Positions 33,581 through 44,004 of a stretch of 64,000 nucleotides of DNA are shown here, one piece after another (the first letter of the stretch is position 1; every line of letters begins with the position of its first letter). The notes below the pieces were generated by a model, which worked only from the letters and a program-made list of their open reading frames with translations, had not been told where the DNA came from and searched no databases. Origin of the DNA: Tetraselmis striata (taxonomy: Eukaryota > Chlorophyta > Chlorodendrophyceae > Chlorodendrales > Chlorodendraceae); the NCBI GenBank assembly GCA_006384855.1, contig VCJN01002002.1:124001-188000 (forward strand). The letters are read 5' to 3'. Position numbers and translations under genes: made by a program.

Positions 33581-34597
33581 TCAGTGAAAGCCAACACGTC
33601 GGCCGGGTGGTGCCTGACGCGGGCTGGTTGGAGCGACCTGGCTGCGTGCGGCGTCAATCCTCGGCGCCCACGCGGCGCCCGCGGCGACGCCGGCGACTGA
33701 AAGCGCGTCGGCCACTGTCCAAGCCGCTGCCGGCGCTACGCCCCGCCGCGCCGGCCCGCTGTCGTGTAGCCTGGAATGCAGGCGGGCGAGAGCATCGAGG
33801 CCGGTGAGCGCTAGGCCGCGGTTGCCGCCGCGCGGCCGCGGCTGGGGCCGCTCGGAGACTTCCTGGCCGGTCGGAACGCCGTCGTGATCGCGCTGCGACG
33901 CGCCGGGCCCCAAAATACTGCTGAAAGTACTGCGGCGAGGCGACGACACAGGCGAGGCAGCGCGCGCGCCGGTCGTACCTGCCGCGCCCGTCGCGGACTC
34001 GGGACTCGACGACCGGCTCACCGCCTGGGCGTACGTGGGAGCCGGCGGGGCGGCAGCCGCGGGCGGGCTCAGCCTTGGCTGGGTGGCGTCGGGTGCACTG
34101 CCGCTGGACGGTGTTGCCGCGGGCGACGCTCCCGCCGCACGCGATGCGCCGGGGCTGCCTGATATACGGGACGATGTACTGGGGGGCGGCGGCGACCCGG
34201 GGTCAACGGCGCGTTCTGCCGTACCATCGGCGGAAGGCGCAGACATTGCGCGGCGCCCCGCCGGATACAAGCGACCCGCGACAGCCCGGGCATAACGGTG
34301 ACGTCGCGTGGGAGGGGGTTGAGGGCAGCTACGCGATCTGGGCGGCGGGCGAGGCATGGCGACACACGGCCCCGGGGCGCCTCCGGGGCCGCTGGGTTGG
34401 TGGGGGGTCGTACGAGCGCGGCGAATGTCGGCGGTTGCGGTTACATGTAGAAGCAACCCATAAACCATGATCTCTTCAGGAGGCTCGCAGTTCTGCCAAA
34501 ACTTGGCACATGAGCTCAGGCCCCCGTAATACGCAAGAATAGGTTGGGAAGGGAGGGCTGCGCTATCTGTAGCTGGACGAAGCTGACGCAAAGGCAC
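33581..34597 (-). CDS. Retroelement ORF1-like Pro/Ser/Ala-rich protein
   Basis: Open frame of up to 338 codons upstream of the RT and ending 77 bases before its frame. Low complexity, rich in Pro, Ala, Ser, Arg, with APTYAQAVSRSSSPES, which resembles the linker sequence of other retroelement first ORFs. No zinc knuckle or RNA-binding domain seen. The start is uncertain, with in-frame ATGs at several points. A frame with VLAFTEVAAAWLAKARAVLA bridges to the RT in another phase, so a frameshift may separate the two. Confidence 0.4.
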   Translation of the reverse strand: MPLRQLRPATDSAALPSQPILAYYGGLSSCAKFWQNCEPPEEIMVYGLLLHVTATADIRRARTTPHQPSGPGGAPGPCVAMPRPPPRSRSCPQPPPTRRHRYARAVAGRLYPAGRRAMSAPSADGTAERAVDPGSPPPPSTSSRISGSPGASRAAGASPAATPSSGSAPDATQPRLSPPAAAAPPAPTYAQAVSRSSSPESATGAAGTTGARAASPVSSPRRSTFSSILGPGASQRDHDGVPTGQEVSERPQPRPRGGNRGLALTGLDALARLHSRLHDSGPARRGVAPAAAWTVADALSVAGVAAGAAWAPRIDAARSQVAPTSPRQAPPGRRVGFH

Positions 34598-34781
34598 AAG
34601 GTGGAGGCACCGCTGCGTTGCGGGGCGTCATATAAGGGGGAGGGTCGGGTGCCAACACACGGTTGTAGCGTACTGGCCGCGTATGGCGGAATTTGTAACG
34701 TTGGATAACACCCGTCGTACGTAGCGAGACTGGGACGGAACTATTGCCCTTTTCTCGTACTTGTACTTAGCCCCATGTAAT

Positions 34782-35189
34782 TCAAACATATATAATTTCA
34801 ATGTGACCATTAGCAAAGCAGGGGGCTCGCAGTTTTGCCATCAGGTCGCCACTTCGCGTGGCGGCACGGCTGGCTGACCGCCCCATGGGGTCATCCATCC
34901 AAAGAGGTGCCATGCTGCCGGACAGCACGGCAGCACCGTTGAATGGGTCGATGTAGGCGAGCACCACACTAGACTCCATCGTCCAGCCCTCGAAGTACTT
35001 GATTTTCTTCAACATCACGCCTCTCACGTACGTTGTAGTAGACCCCTTCCGGAGGGAGTGGGACGTCCACGCGAATAACCCCGCGGGGGGGGGGGGGGGG
35101 GGGGGGGAGGGGGAGTCAAGGGGAGGGCTCATGATTGCACGGCCGTCAGCATTAGCTGCAACTAGCCGGTGAGGGTGTTCGCCGTCCAT
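34782..35189 (-). pseudogene. Tyrosine recombinase C-terminal fragment (DIRS/Crypton type)
   Basis: The frame contains WTSHSLRKGSTTTYVRGV and IKYFEGWTMESSVVLAYIDP. HSLR supplies the H-x-x-R pair, GW the second histidine/tryptophan position and AYID the nucleophilic tyrosine of tyrosine recombinases from DIRS-like retroelements or Cryptons. The arginine-I box is not visible. Upstream sits a G tract (about 35083-35107), poly-C on this strand, so an intron or decay separates it from the N-terminal part. It lies beside, but is not clearly part of, the RT element. Confidence 0.6.
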
Positions 35190-36450
35190 GTAGGCTATAG
35201 GCGGGAGGCTCTAGCATAGGCAAGAAAAAGGTATTGCAGCTTGGTAAAAATGGTACAATATAATGCACCGGGGCGTACACGGCATTACACAATTGTCGGC
35301 TTGGCAGCCGGTTGCATGCGGGCATTAGCTTGGATATGCCATTTAGGCTTGAAGTCACCAGAGTGTAATCGCGAGGCATACTGGCTGACGCGGGCGTGAC
35401 GTGTAACATGTACGTAGTGTACGCGTATTAGCAGGTGAGCAATATGAGTATGGATAAGTACTGTGTGAGTTTAAGTAACTGAGCAATACGAGTATGAGTG
35501 TACACGGGTGTGCGGGTATATGTATGCAAGCATGGATATGGTGGCAGCCCTAACGTTCAACATTCATCCCGGCCGAAAGAAAAATAGACCTACGGGATAC
35601 GCAGAGGGAAGGTAAGCGGGCGGGATATTTGGCGGATAGGGCACAATAATCAGGTTGCGCAAGCATTTGTCGGAGGGAATGGGTTTTACGGGCATAATCG
35701 TGCAGCATATCAACATATTTCAGGTTGGCGTACTGCTCCCACCAATCGTGGGAGTCGTAGTTTGCCGGACCAAGGCACAAGAAAAACAAAGGCAATCGAA
35801 TCTAGGTCTGGGTGGCCCCAGACCGTCATTGACCGGCAGGGCGGCTAAAATTAAGCTCGGTAATAGCCTCATTTACTTTCCTTCTTGGTAGCCACTGTCT
35901 GGCGCAGGGCATTCTTGTCCGACCTCGCTCGTCATCGACGATCATTTCATGATCGAGTGGCCCATTCGGCGATTGCCATCACACTTGCCGCTTTGCGATC
36001 ATAGCCAGAGGGGCGAGGGGTGATATGTGTGTGTGTGGGAGGTGTGGGAGGTGTGGCAGCGGGAGTGGTTGGGGGGGGGGGCGGGGGGGGGGATATGCCG
36101 GCGGGGGAAATGGAGTGGCACCCGGACTAATGTTCTTGTGAGGCGGTTCGACAGCATGCGTGCGTTTGCCAGAGACGACCGCAGCGGCGCCGAGTCGAGG
36201 CCGCCATCGCCGCCGCCAACACGGAGAAGGCCACCGCAATCGAGGAGACCAACGCCGTTAATCCGTCATGGCTCTGGTGCCAGACGCGCGCCCCGTGGAC
36301 GCCGAGGCGCGCCTACACTTCCTCCAAGATCGTGTCGCCAAGGTGGAGTCTGCCGTCCATAGCCACTTCGCGACGGCCGCGGCATGCGTTCACGCCGCTA
36401 GCCAACCAGCCTAGCGCTCGCCACTGCTCCCGTGGCCGTTCCGGCGCTCG
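35190..36450. other. Non-coding stretch inside the transposon cluster
   Basis: No gene or clear repeat. G-rich runs at 36070-36090. The AT-richer part (35200-35900) has only short frames with no recognisable domain. Confidence 0.4.
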
Positions 36451-37084
36451 CAGCTCCCGTCAAGCGTGGTCCGGACGGCAAGGCGTTCGTCGAGACCGTC
36501 AAGGCACCGACAGGTACTAGCGGGACCACCCACATTTAGATGGGCGCTCATCACGGCGCCATCCACGCCTGCCACGCTTACGAGGCCTCGGTCATGCAAG
36601 CCGAGGTCGATGCCCTACGCGCCCTCACCCCCCTCGTTCGCGATTTCGTTGAGCGTCTCACCGATGTTATGGGCGAGTTAATTAATCTAGATCCGACCCT
36701 AGTTGAGTTAATCGTTCCCGCTTCGTCCTCATTCGCCTCGCAGCACGACGACCTCGTCGTCGCCAGCCTCGAGTTTGCGACCCACCGCTACGCGCAATTG
36801 CATGTGGCCCACACCTACGCGAACCCTCGCCTAGTTTGGCAGTACTGCGTGAACCCCTCCGTGACGGACGACGCTGGCAGCGGATTATGACCCCGTCTCG
36901 GCCAAGGCCCTCAAGCTCACCGAGAAGGGCTTCATGCGCTTGTCGGATGCGCAAGCAAGTGCGCGAGCCCCCAAGAATCCGCGCACCAACCCCCATCCCC
37001 CCCTTTCGCCCCCAACCGTCCACCCCAGCGGCACCGATAGTCCCTCGCATCCAGGGGGGGGGGCCTACCCCCGTCCGTGGCAAC

Positions 37085-37126
37085 TGCCACAAGTGCAACC
37101 AGCCGGGCCACTACTCCCGTGACCCG
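37085..37126 (+). pseudogene. Degraded zinc knuckle of a gag-like protein
   Basis: CHKCNQPGHYSRDP follows the retroviral-type pattern C-x2-C-x4-H-x4-C, but the last cysteine position is Pro. The knuckle would not hold zinc normally. Confidence 0.5.
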
Positions 37127-37799
37127 CGCTCGACTGGCGCCATGCAGTAATTGCGCGCGATGGAGTTGTAGTCTATACCCCGCCCCACCTAGCTGAGTCC
37201 CTGGCGACTGCGCTTTTCCCCGGTCACACACGGGCAAGATTGTCAAATTTAAGATATTTTTCCGATTTCTCGGTCAAATATGCGCCCTCTTGCGATCGGG
37301 TACCAACCCGCGCAGCCAGTGCCACGACAGAACGCCGACATCGGGGCGGGCACGTTCCCGCCCCTCGTATGTTCGAAAGATCCCACGTCGGCCCTCCCCG
37401 CCCGATGCCAACCGCTCGCCCGCCGCACCCGCCGTTTCGTCTCGCTTTTCCCGGTCTTGGGGCGTCGACTCGCTGTCGACTTAAGTTCAAATTTTGGTTT
37501 TCGTGCAGCGGTAGTAGTCGGCCCGGCAGTTGTCTAACCGGTGCCTCGTCCTGTACGATTATTGAATGTTCGAGTAATCACGCGCGCGCGTCGCACGCTC
37601 TCGGCCGCGAAGGCCGCGCGTACTCGAACCGCTCGTCCGCCGTACCCTCGGTACTGTTTTTCGTGCTACCCCGGGCGTACATTTTTTCGTTTTCCATGGT
37701 CCTTCCTCGCCATCGATGTTTTACTGGTTGCGCTAACATGTAGCCCCGGGCTGCAAGCGCCCGCCCCGAAGCCCGGTAATGTTAATCGCGTTCTACACG

Positions 37800-37831
<32 letters not shown>
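37800..37831 (+). repeat. Poly-C tract, 32 bases
   Basis: Interrupts the DIRS-like element between its gag-like and RT parts. Confidence 0.9.
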
Positions 37832-37832
<1 letters not shown>

Positions 37833-37848
37833 CCGCCTCTGAAGGCGG

Positions 37849-38600
37849 ATGTGCTACCCCCGCCGAGACGCGAAGGTGTTGGAATGGGTCACGAACGGCT
37901 ACTCCATCGAGTGGGGCCCGGCCGCTCTGGCGCCCTCATATGTACGTCCCTACCATCAATCCGCGTACGACCACGAGGACTTTGTCGACAAGGAACTCGG
38001 CAATCTCGTACGGACCGCCGCCGTGCTCAGGGTCCTTAACCGCCCGCATGTGGTTACCCCCCAGGGCGTGGTTTCCAAGATCAACTTGTCCAAATTACGT
38101 TTAATTTTCGATCAAGGCGAACCGAACGAATCTTTCGACCGATATTTCGTTCAAGATGGAGTCGTTAATGTGCGCACGTGATCTCGCGCGCCGAGGCGAC
38201 GGCATGTTGGCTGTGGACCTCTCACAAGGCTATCAACACGTCGAACTCCATCCCCGACTCTCGGCAGTACTGCGACTTTCAATGGAAGGGCGAGTACTAC
38301 TACGTGTACGCGGTGCTCCCTTTCGGCATGCGCACGCCTCCACGGGTCTTCGCTAAGAGAATGGGCGTCTTGGTCCGCCGCTGGCACGGATACAATGTTT
38401 ATGTGATCGCGTACCTCAATGATTGGTTGTTTTAACGAAATCGGGCACGCTCGCCCACGCGCCTGCCTCCGAGGTGCGCTTTGACTGCGCCGCCGCAGGG
38501 GTCGCGATCAACGAGGGTAAGTCCATCCTCGACGAGGTAGTTCTCCAGCTCAAACATCTAGAATTTGGCGTCGACCCGGACGACGGGATCCTTAGCGTCC
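37849..38600 (+). pseudogene. DIRS-like reverse transcriptase, frameshifted
   Basis: In order: GYSIEWGPAALAPSYVRPY, PQGVVSKINLSKLRLIFDQG (frame 1), MLAVDLSQGYQHVELHP with the motif A aspartate (frame 2), FQWKGEYYYVYAVLPFGMRT (motif B, frame 3) and VIAYLNDWLF at the catalytic site. The LPFGM box and Y-L-x-D arrangement are those of DIRS/Ngaro and Ty3-like RTs. The first catalytic Asp of YLDD is Asn, and at least two frameshifts and a stop break the gene. Confidence 0.65.
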
Positions 38601-40006
38601 CGCCAGACCGTTGGGGCCGCTCCGGGCCGACATCGCGGACACCGTGTCCGCAGGTTGGGCCACCGCTTGCCGTCTGCCCTCCATCTCCGGCCTGATCCAG
38701 CCCTTCGGACTAGCCGCCCAAGGCACGGCCCGCTTGGTCAAACGCGCCTCTCAGGCTGCGGTGGAGACCGCCGCTAGTGAGCGCGGTGCTTGAGGTAACG
38801 GGGTACGGCTGCCCGCGGAAGTCGTCCGCCGCTTGCCCGTTGGATGGCCCCGGTAATCGGTCTAGGTGAGGAGTATGTTTTGCAATAGTCCGGCGGCTAC
38901 ACTATCGCTGCCGCCGGCGATGTCCCCCGCGACGCTCGCGTACGCCAGGTGGACTGGGCCGCGAGCTCCAACACCAACATGCGCTATGAACTCCCATCCC
39001 GTGCCGCTGACTTGGCCTTCTCCTCACGGCGCACCCACACGGTGTTCAAAATCGGCGATATATAGCGCGCGTGCGGTGTCTCATCTACCCGTAGTACAAG
39101 GACCACCCCCATCCCACCCCCCGAATCGGCCACTAGCAGTGCACACGACGTGAACGAGAACCTCGAGACCACTACCCATGGGCCCTTATGGGCTAGGGGT
39201 GGGATATGGGCCGAGTCGTTTGGGATTTGGCGAGGCACGGGAGAAGAATGGTGCGATTTAGCCCGTGTCTCACCTCCGCCCGATAACCTATAACCGTATT
39301 TCCGCTATAATTTGTAAAGATTATCACAGCTGCCCGTCACTCCATCGGCTCCCGGTGCATCTACAAGCAGACGAATCAACCCATATCGGTCTCTATCACT
39401 TGCATATGGGTATAGTGGCCTTCGGTAGGCGCCCGTAGGTGAATGGGTGGCTCGACGATCACTCATCTACATGTGGTGCTTGACCGGCCCCCCCATTCAG
39501 CCCGTTTATCTAACTAACACGGGCTCAGAAATACGGGGCGGGCGGGGCACCTCGCACCGACCACCTCTTGGGCCACTTATGGGCTCTACCGCACCCCAGG
39601 AGCTAGGCCGTGGGACGGTACATGTGCGGCGGGCTAAATAGTAAGTTGCATGTGGCAGGGATGCCTTTATTGCGGGAGGGGGTCGAGAGCGCGGAAAACC
39701 CGAGTTGGTCGGGTTTATCGGGAAATTGACCGCAAACTGACCGCCAGCGGGCGTCACCCATGCGTATGGGCATGTACTAGTACTCACACGATCGATATGC
39801 AGAGAGCTACCTCAGCCGCCCCCAAGGGAGGGGTTGAGGCCGGGGTTGAATTTCCGAAAACGCGGGTTCCAAGGTCGGACGGTCTTTTGAATCGGGGGCA
39901 CATGCTGGGGCACCGTCCATGTAGCCCCCGAACTCTAGCTCAATGTTTGTTAGTATAGTATCCCTATGAGGTAGGCTATGGACCTATCCTATTTCCAAGG
40001 CAGATT

Positions 40007-40069
40007 GTGCCCGTTCGGCTCGGGCATAAGGCCGTGAGCATCGCCCCCCTCCGTGAGCCGAACGGGCAC
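40007..40069. repeat. Perfect 15-base inverted repeat
   Basis: GTGCCCGTTCGGCTC (40007-40021) and GAGCCGAACGGGCAC (40055-40069) are exact reverse complements around a 33-base loop. Could be an RNA hairpin, a transposon terminus or a protein-binding site. Confidence 0.8.
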
Positions 40070-40312
40070 TGCCCGTCCGCGGTTATTGCAGCCGACAGAA
40101 GGCCGTTTTCGCGCACTGCAATGCGATACACGACCGGAATATACCGGGAAATAAGCAATAAACACGATACAATATTCTAGAGTACTAAATAACGTACCTT
40201 GAAATTTATAATTCATTGTATCTCCGATTAGGCACCCGCTGGGTGCGCCGTGCCATGCCTAGACCGGGCGCATGAGACGGTGTTCGGCCGCATCTTTCCA
40301 CTCTCGCTGTTA

Positions 40313-40362
40313 GTAGCTTGCCCTGCCCATCGAGCAATGGCAAGCTCGTACTGCACCGAAAC
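40313..40362 (+). repeat. Hairpin repeat, copy 1 of 2
   Basis: GTAGCTTGCCCTGCCCATCG continuing to GGCAAGCTCGTACTGCAC. AGCTTGCC and GGCAAGCT form an 8-base stem. Repeated 444 bp downstream. Confidence 0.65.
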
Positions 40363-40756
40363 TCTGGAGTTAGTACCTGCAAATACTTCAGGACTGTAGT
40401 GAAATTCTGGTTTCGTGCACGTGCCAGCAAGGGTCTAGACCCGCGCCCATTGGCACTGCATAACCCTGGCAGCCCCAAGCTGCTCGCCAATCTCTGGGTT
40501 CTCTGTAATTTAGTCTGCCCCCCCCCCTCCCCCCCCCCCCCCCCCCCCCCCCCCCGCCCATTTCTTGTCCCATACGAACCGTACGATGATTGCCCCCCGA
40601 TTGGCCGGCCTAACCCTATCCTTGCGGGTTTGTCCGCCGCGTAGACAGCGAGTAGTCTGTGTTGCGCGGTGATTTGTTATCATTTGGTGTCGTGGAGGGG
40701 ATTCTCAGGGTACATGTTTCCGGCCATAATTATGCTCTGGTACCTCGCGCCCTCGC

Positions 40757-40806
40757 TGCCCGTAGCTTGCCCTGTCTATCTAGCGCTGGCAAGCTCGTAC
40801 TACACT
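40757..40806 (+). repeat. Hairpin repeat, copy 2 of 2
   Basis: Same arrangement as the copy at 40313: GTAGCTTGCCCTG, then GGCAAGCTCGTACTACAC. The stem bases are conserved while the loop differs, which fits a conserved secondary structure. Confidence 0.65.
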
Positions 40807-41409
40807 ATTATACCGCTGTGACAAGCAGCGCTGTGATGCGTAGGTCGAGATCCCGCCCCACAGGGCGTTGATACGAACGCTACCATCTACTCAATTTGCG
40901 CCAACTCGCTCGCCACATCCTGCTCAGCGTCGCCCTCCCAACGCACAACCCATCAATCACCCATTGTGAGACTCACGCTCCGAAGGCGCGAAGGTCAGTG
41001 TGTCTCGCAGTGTTTCCCCCCGTCGTGTTGCTAATAATCCTCATTGCGCAGACACCGATCGCGCAGCTCGCAGTCGCGCAGCTTGATCTCTCCGAGCGCG
41101 CTGCTTGCGGCCAGCGAAGGCGCAGCCAACCACTTCATGTACATTGTGGCTGCGTCAATCACCACAGTCGCGTCACTGGAGACGTCTGTTTCGTCGTCGC
41201 TGGGGCGCCGTGCCTGAACGTCGGACTTCGCCCCAGGAGGGCGTGCGGGCGTATTGGGCGGAGGGCGTGCGGGCGGGGTCGCACACTAATTATGAAGATA
41301 ATGTACTGGAGTCGGTTTCTCAGTGCAAGAAAACTGGCGTCAGAGTACAAGTAAATCCGGTCGATCTACTTGCACTGTCGCGATGGTTTTCTCGCGGTAC
41401 CGCTATTAA

Positions 41410-41480
41410 TTTAATTACATGAGCTAGCAGCAGAAGGCGATATCGGAAATCACCAAAGAAAAGGGCAATCAGAAAGGTCC
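41410..41480 (+). repeat. Dispersed repeat shared with 2998-3060
   Basis: TTACATGAGCTAGCAGCAGA followed by AGGCGATATCGGAAATCACC matches the TOP6A intron 5 stretch TTACATGAGCTACCTGCAAA / AGGCGATCAGGAAATCACCC with a few changes and a similar A-rich end. Confidence 0.5.
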
Positions 41481-41481
41481 T

Positions 41482-41832
41482 CTACAGCGACTGCGGGGTG
41501 GAAGCAGCAACATGAGAAGACGTGGAGTGGGCACGAGCACACGCATCAGACTTGGCCATCTGCACACCGGCAGAGAGAATGCCGCCCAGGGTACCATGCA
41601 CGCAAGCCGAGACCCGCTGCAACAGCCCCCACCGTGTGCGCGACAGGTGACGGCGGAACTCAGCAGGTTGGCTGGCGACAAAGTTCCGAAGTGCCTGAAC
41701 GGATTGACCACGAAGAAAGCAAGAGGTCGGGGCGGAAGGACCGCCAGGGAAGTTGCGCACAGCCAACAGCACCGCGAAGATGTAGACCACCGTCAAAGCG
41801 GACTTCCCGAGACGGCCGCGGTCCTCAACCAC
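41482..41832 (-). CDS. Unrecognised 116-residue open frame
   Basis: Starts MVEDRGRLGKSALTVVYIFA and carries a hydrophobic stretch (ALTVVYIFAVLLAV) near residues 14-27, then a basic, Ala/Arg-rich part. No domain recognised and no spliced partner found. It may be part of a decayed element or simply a chance frame in GC-rich DNA. Confidence 0.2.
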   Translation of the reverse strand: MVEDRGRLGKSALTVVYIFAVLLAVRNFPGGPSAPTSCFLRGQSVQALRNFVASQPAEFRRHLSRTRWGLLQRVSACVHGTLGGILSAGVQMAKSDACARAHSTSSHVAASTPQSL

Positions 41833-42054
41833 AAAAGGGTAGTACCGCTATTAATTCCAATAATTCGGCAGCTACAATCCCGGTTAGTTATTATATCCGC
41901 CCAACTCGTCGAATACGGGTATCGCAACAGCGCAACTCGTAGTATATTAACACACCTGGATTTCTGTGGATTTTTGGAATTTTGCAGCCAGCTAGCACAT
42001 GTAAATCATCTACCAGGTACAGATTGCGCTACTCGTGTATTCTTCAACTTGTCC

Positions 42055-42113
42055 GCTCGGTGGAGCGGTCGTCACGTAAGCGAGAGATCCCGGGTTCGAC
42101 GCCGGGTTGTCCT
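42055..42113 (+). ncRNA. tRNA-like sequence with pol III boxes
   Basis: GCTCGGTGGAGC resembles a D arm and A box. TCGT/GCGA around a seven-base loop resembles an anticodon arm. GGTTCGACGCC (42093-42103) is a perfect B box. The 5' acceptor strand that should pair with TTGTCCTA is not found upstream and position 33 is not T, so this is better read as a tRNA-derived SINE head or tRNA pseudogene than a working tRNA. Confidence 0.35.
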
Positions 42114-44004
42114 AGGTTAATCCGGTTGATGCATTAGCCCTTCGGGGTTTCATTTAGGCAATGTAGGGGCTATGCCAGACGTACCGCTGATGCAGTGGGC
42201 GCAAGAGGTCGAGTGCTGGGGCGGCTTCGGCCGATGTCCCATGGCGAACTTTACTCATTTCACTGTACTTTATTAACTGTACTCATTTATACATCAGGGC
42301 TTTCACAAATGCGCACTACAAACAGAACTACACCCCTCCACATAAGTTTGGGGTCCCTTTTCGGCAGTCTCAAGACTTCAGAAGTCTAGGGTACCTGAAC
42401 GTAGGGTATATGAGATGAAACCCTGGAATCTCAGAGGATTTTATAAGAGCTGCATAACGAGTGGCTCAAACCGAAGCTTAAAGACCTTTGACTAGGGTGT
42501 CACGCTGCACTTGGTGCGTGGATGGGCGTCGCATGCAACTGCACCAAAACCAGGGTCGGTATCGCGCACACGCCGACGCGCGTGAATAGACAACCACACG
42601 GCGGGATGGCCATTAACGCGTGAGGAAACACATTGGTGAGGGGCTCGGGTGCATTTGGTTGGGGTGCAGCCGTGTGGGTGGCTGCTAGTACATGTCGCGT
42701 TGCGATACTGACATGGCATCAGTGTTGGCCACGCTCAGCAACACCCCCTTGGCTTTATAACGCTATAACTTCTCAGGCTTTGGTCAGAAAAACTTTTAAA
42801 AAATACCACGCAATTCCTCGTTCAAATCTGCGTCAAAATTAATCTTCAATATCAGAAAATCGAGTTTTGGGGCCCCGGGAAAAATCCCCAAAGATGATCA
42901 TCCAAGTTGCCCCTCACTGCCTCATGTGCCCACCCATGTCGGGCGCGTGGCTTTGCGCCAAGTGCGTGTCTAAGCCCCATACTCGGTTGCGCGAGAGCGT
43001 TATGTGTGTGGATGACCACGGATCACCAACACTTGGCATGTGCCGCCTCCTAGCGATACACACACCTACCAGCCAAAATGCCATTTTCCACAGCATTTTT
43101 CAAGGAATTTCATATTAATTAAAGTCCACGCCCCTACCGCGCCACCCCGCCCACGAAACGGTGCAACTGGCATTCCACCACGCGCCCCCATAGTAGAGCA
43201 TTGCCCTACGCCAAGGGGGCCATCGAGCGCCTCTCCTACGTGCGTTCGCCACAGAAACAGCAGCATTTTCACCCCAAAACTGCTCGCCACAGTGGCCAAC
43301 TTGTCGTTGGGGTGTCACGTCGTGCCTCTAGCGACATGCTTTCAGTGGCCTACACGCACGGTGTGTGCAACTTATGCCAAGGGCCGTATTCACCGAGTTT
43401 GGTGCGACGAGTGCCGCTATTTCCATAGGTTTGGACGGTTGGCGCAACCCACAATTTTCTAGCGCCAACGCATCATGCACTGATTTCGCGTTTTTTTAAG
43501 GGCGCCCACAAATGGTCTTGTTGTCGCGCGGGTGGGTATAAAGCGCACAATAGGCATTTGCCCGAACTATTTTCACTGTAGTTAGCATGTATGCACACGC
43601 AGCCGGCCTTATCCTCGCCCATGCATGCGCTTTGCGATCGAAAGTGCAAAACCCGGACTTATGTGGAGGGGTGTAACAGCAACGATGAAACATTAACTCA
43701 TCTTGTAAATACCACATGATAGGCTACAGACAATAATGAACCGTACATCAGAGCAGAATACTGGTACGCGGGCGGGGGGGGGGGGGGGGGGGGGGGGGCG
43801 GCGGGGGAGGATTGGCCCCATCCCTCAGCATTGGCCCGCCCATCCCTCGTCGTCCCAGCACCCACCGGTCACAGCCGCCGCAGCCGCAGGGGCAAATCCC
43901 AGCGAAAACCCAACAGCCGAACCCGCAAACCTTTGCGAGAGGCAGTCGCTGGCGACGCAAGTGCCTGGCGGTGTAACGGCAGTGGGCGGTGGGGGCGGGG
44001 CAGT

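Larger units (their letters stand above)
30328..34597 (-). mobile_element. Non-LTR-type retroelement, inactivated
   Basis: Read on the minus strand: a Pro/Ala/Ser-rich first frame (34597-33581), a reverse transcriptase frame (33503-31587), a C-terminal part broken by a stop and frameshifts (31562-30371), and a 3' tail with a small hairpin (30328-30390). The tail is repeated at window position 1-60. No long terminal repeats or poly-A tail seen. The 5' end is not defined. Confidence 0.65.
36460..38790 (+). mobile_element. DIRS/Ngaro-like retroelement remnant
   Basis: Gag-like frames (36540-36890 and 36836-37150) are followed by RT fragments in three different frames (37849-38181, 38156-38270, 38178-38435) and a downstream frame (38423-38600) fitting the RT thumb. 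A 32-base C tract (37800-37831) interrupts the element. It has neither clear terminal repeats nor its own recombinase, although a recombinase fragment lies 1.3 kb away on the other strand. Confidence 0.55.
38791..44004. other. Long spacer upstream of the PP2C-CNB-kinase gene
   Basis: No gene I can support with confidence. It contains a 15-base inverted repeat (40007-40069), a pair of hairpin-bearing repeats (40313-40362, 40757-40806), a C tract (about 40520-40555), a repeat shared with TOP6A intron 5 (41410-41480), a tRNA-like sequence (42055-42113), a Cys-rich frame (42867-43118) and a G tract (43772-43798) just before the gene. The promoter of the PP2C gene should lie immediately before 44005. 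Confidence 0.45.

Noticed and set aside
34069-34470. Plus-strand frames antisense to the retroelement ORF1
   Set aside because: They mirror the Pro/Ala-rich minus-strand frame and have no recognisable content.
42036-42113. Functional tRNA
   Set aside because: No pairing acceptor strand upstream, a mismatch in the T stem under the standard layout, and no T at position 33.
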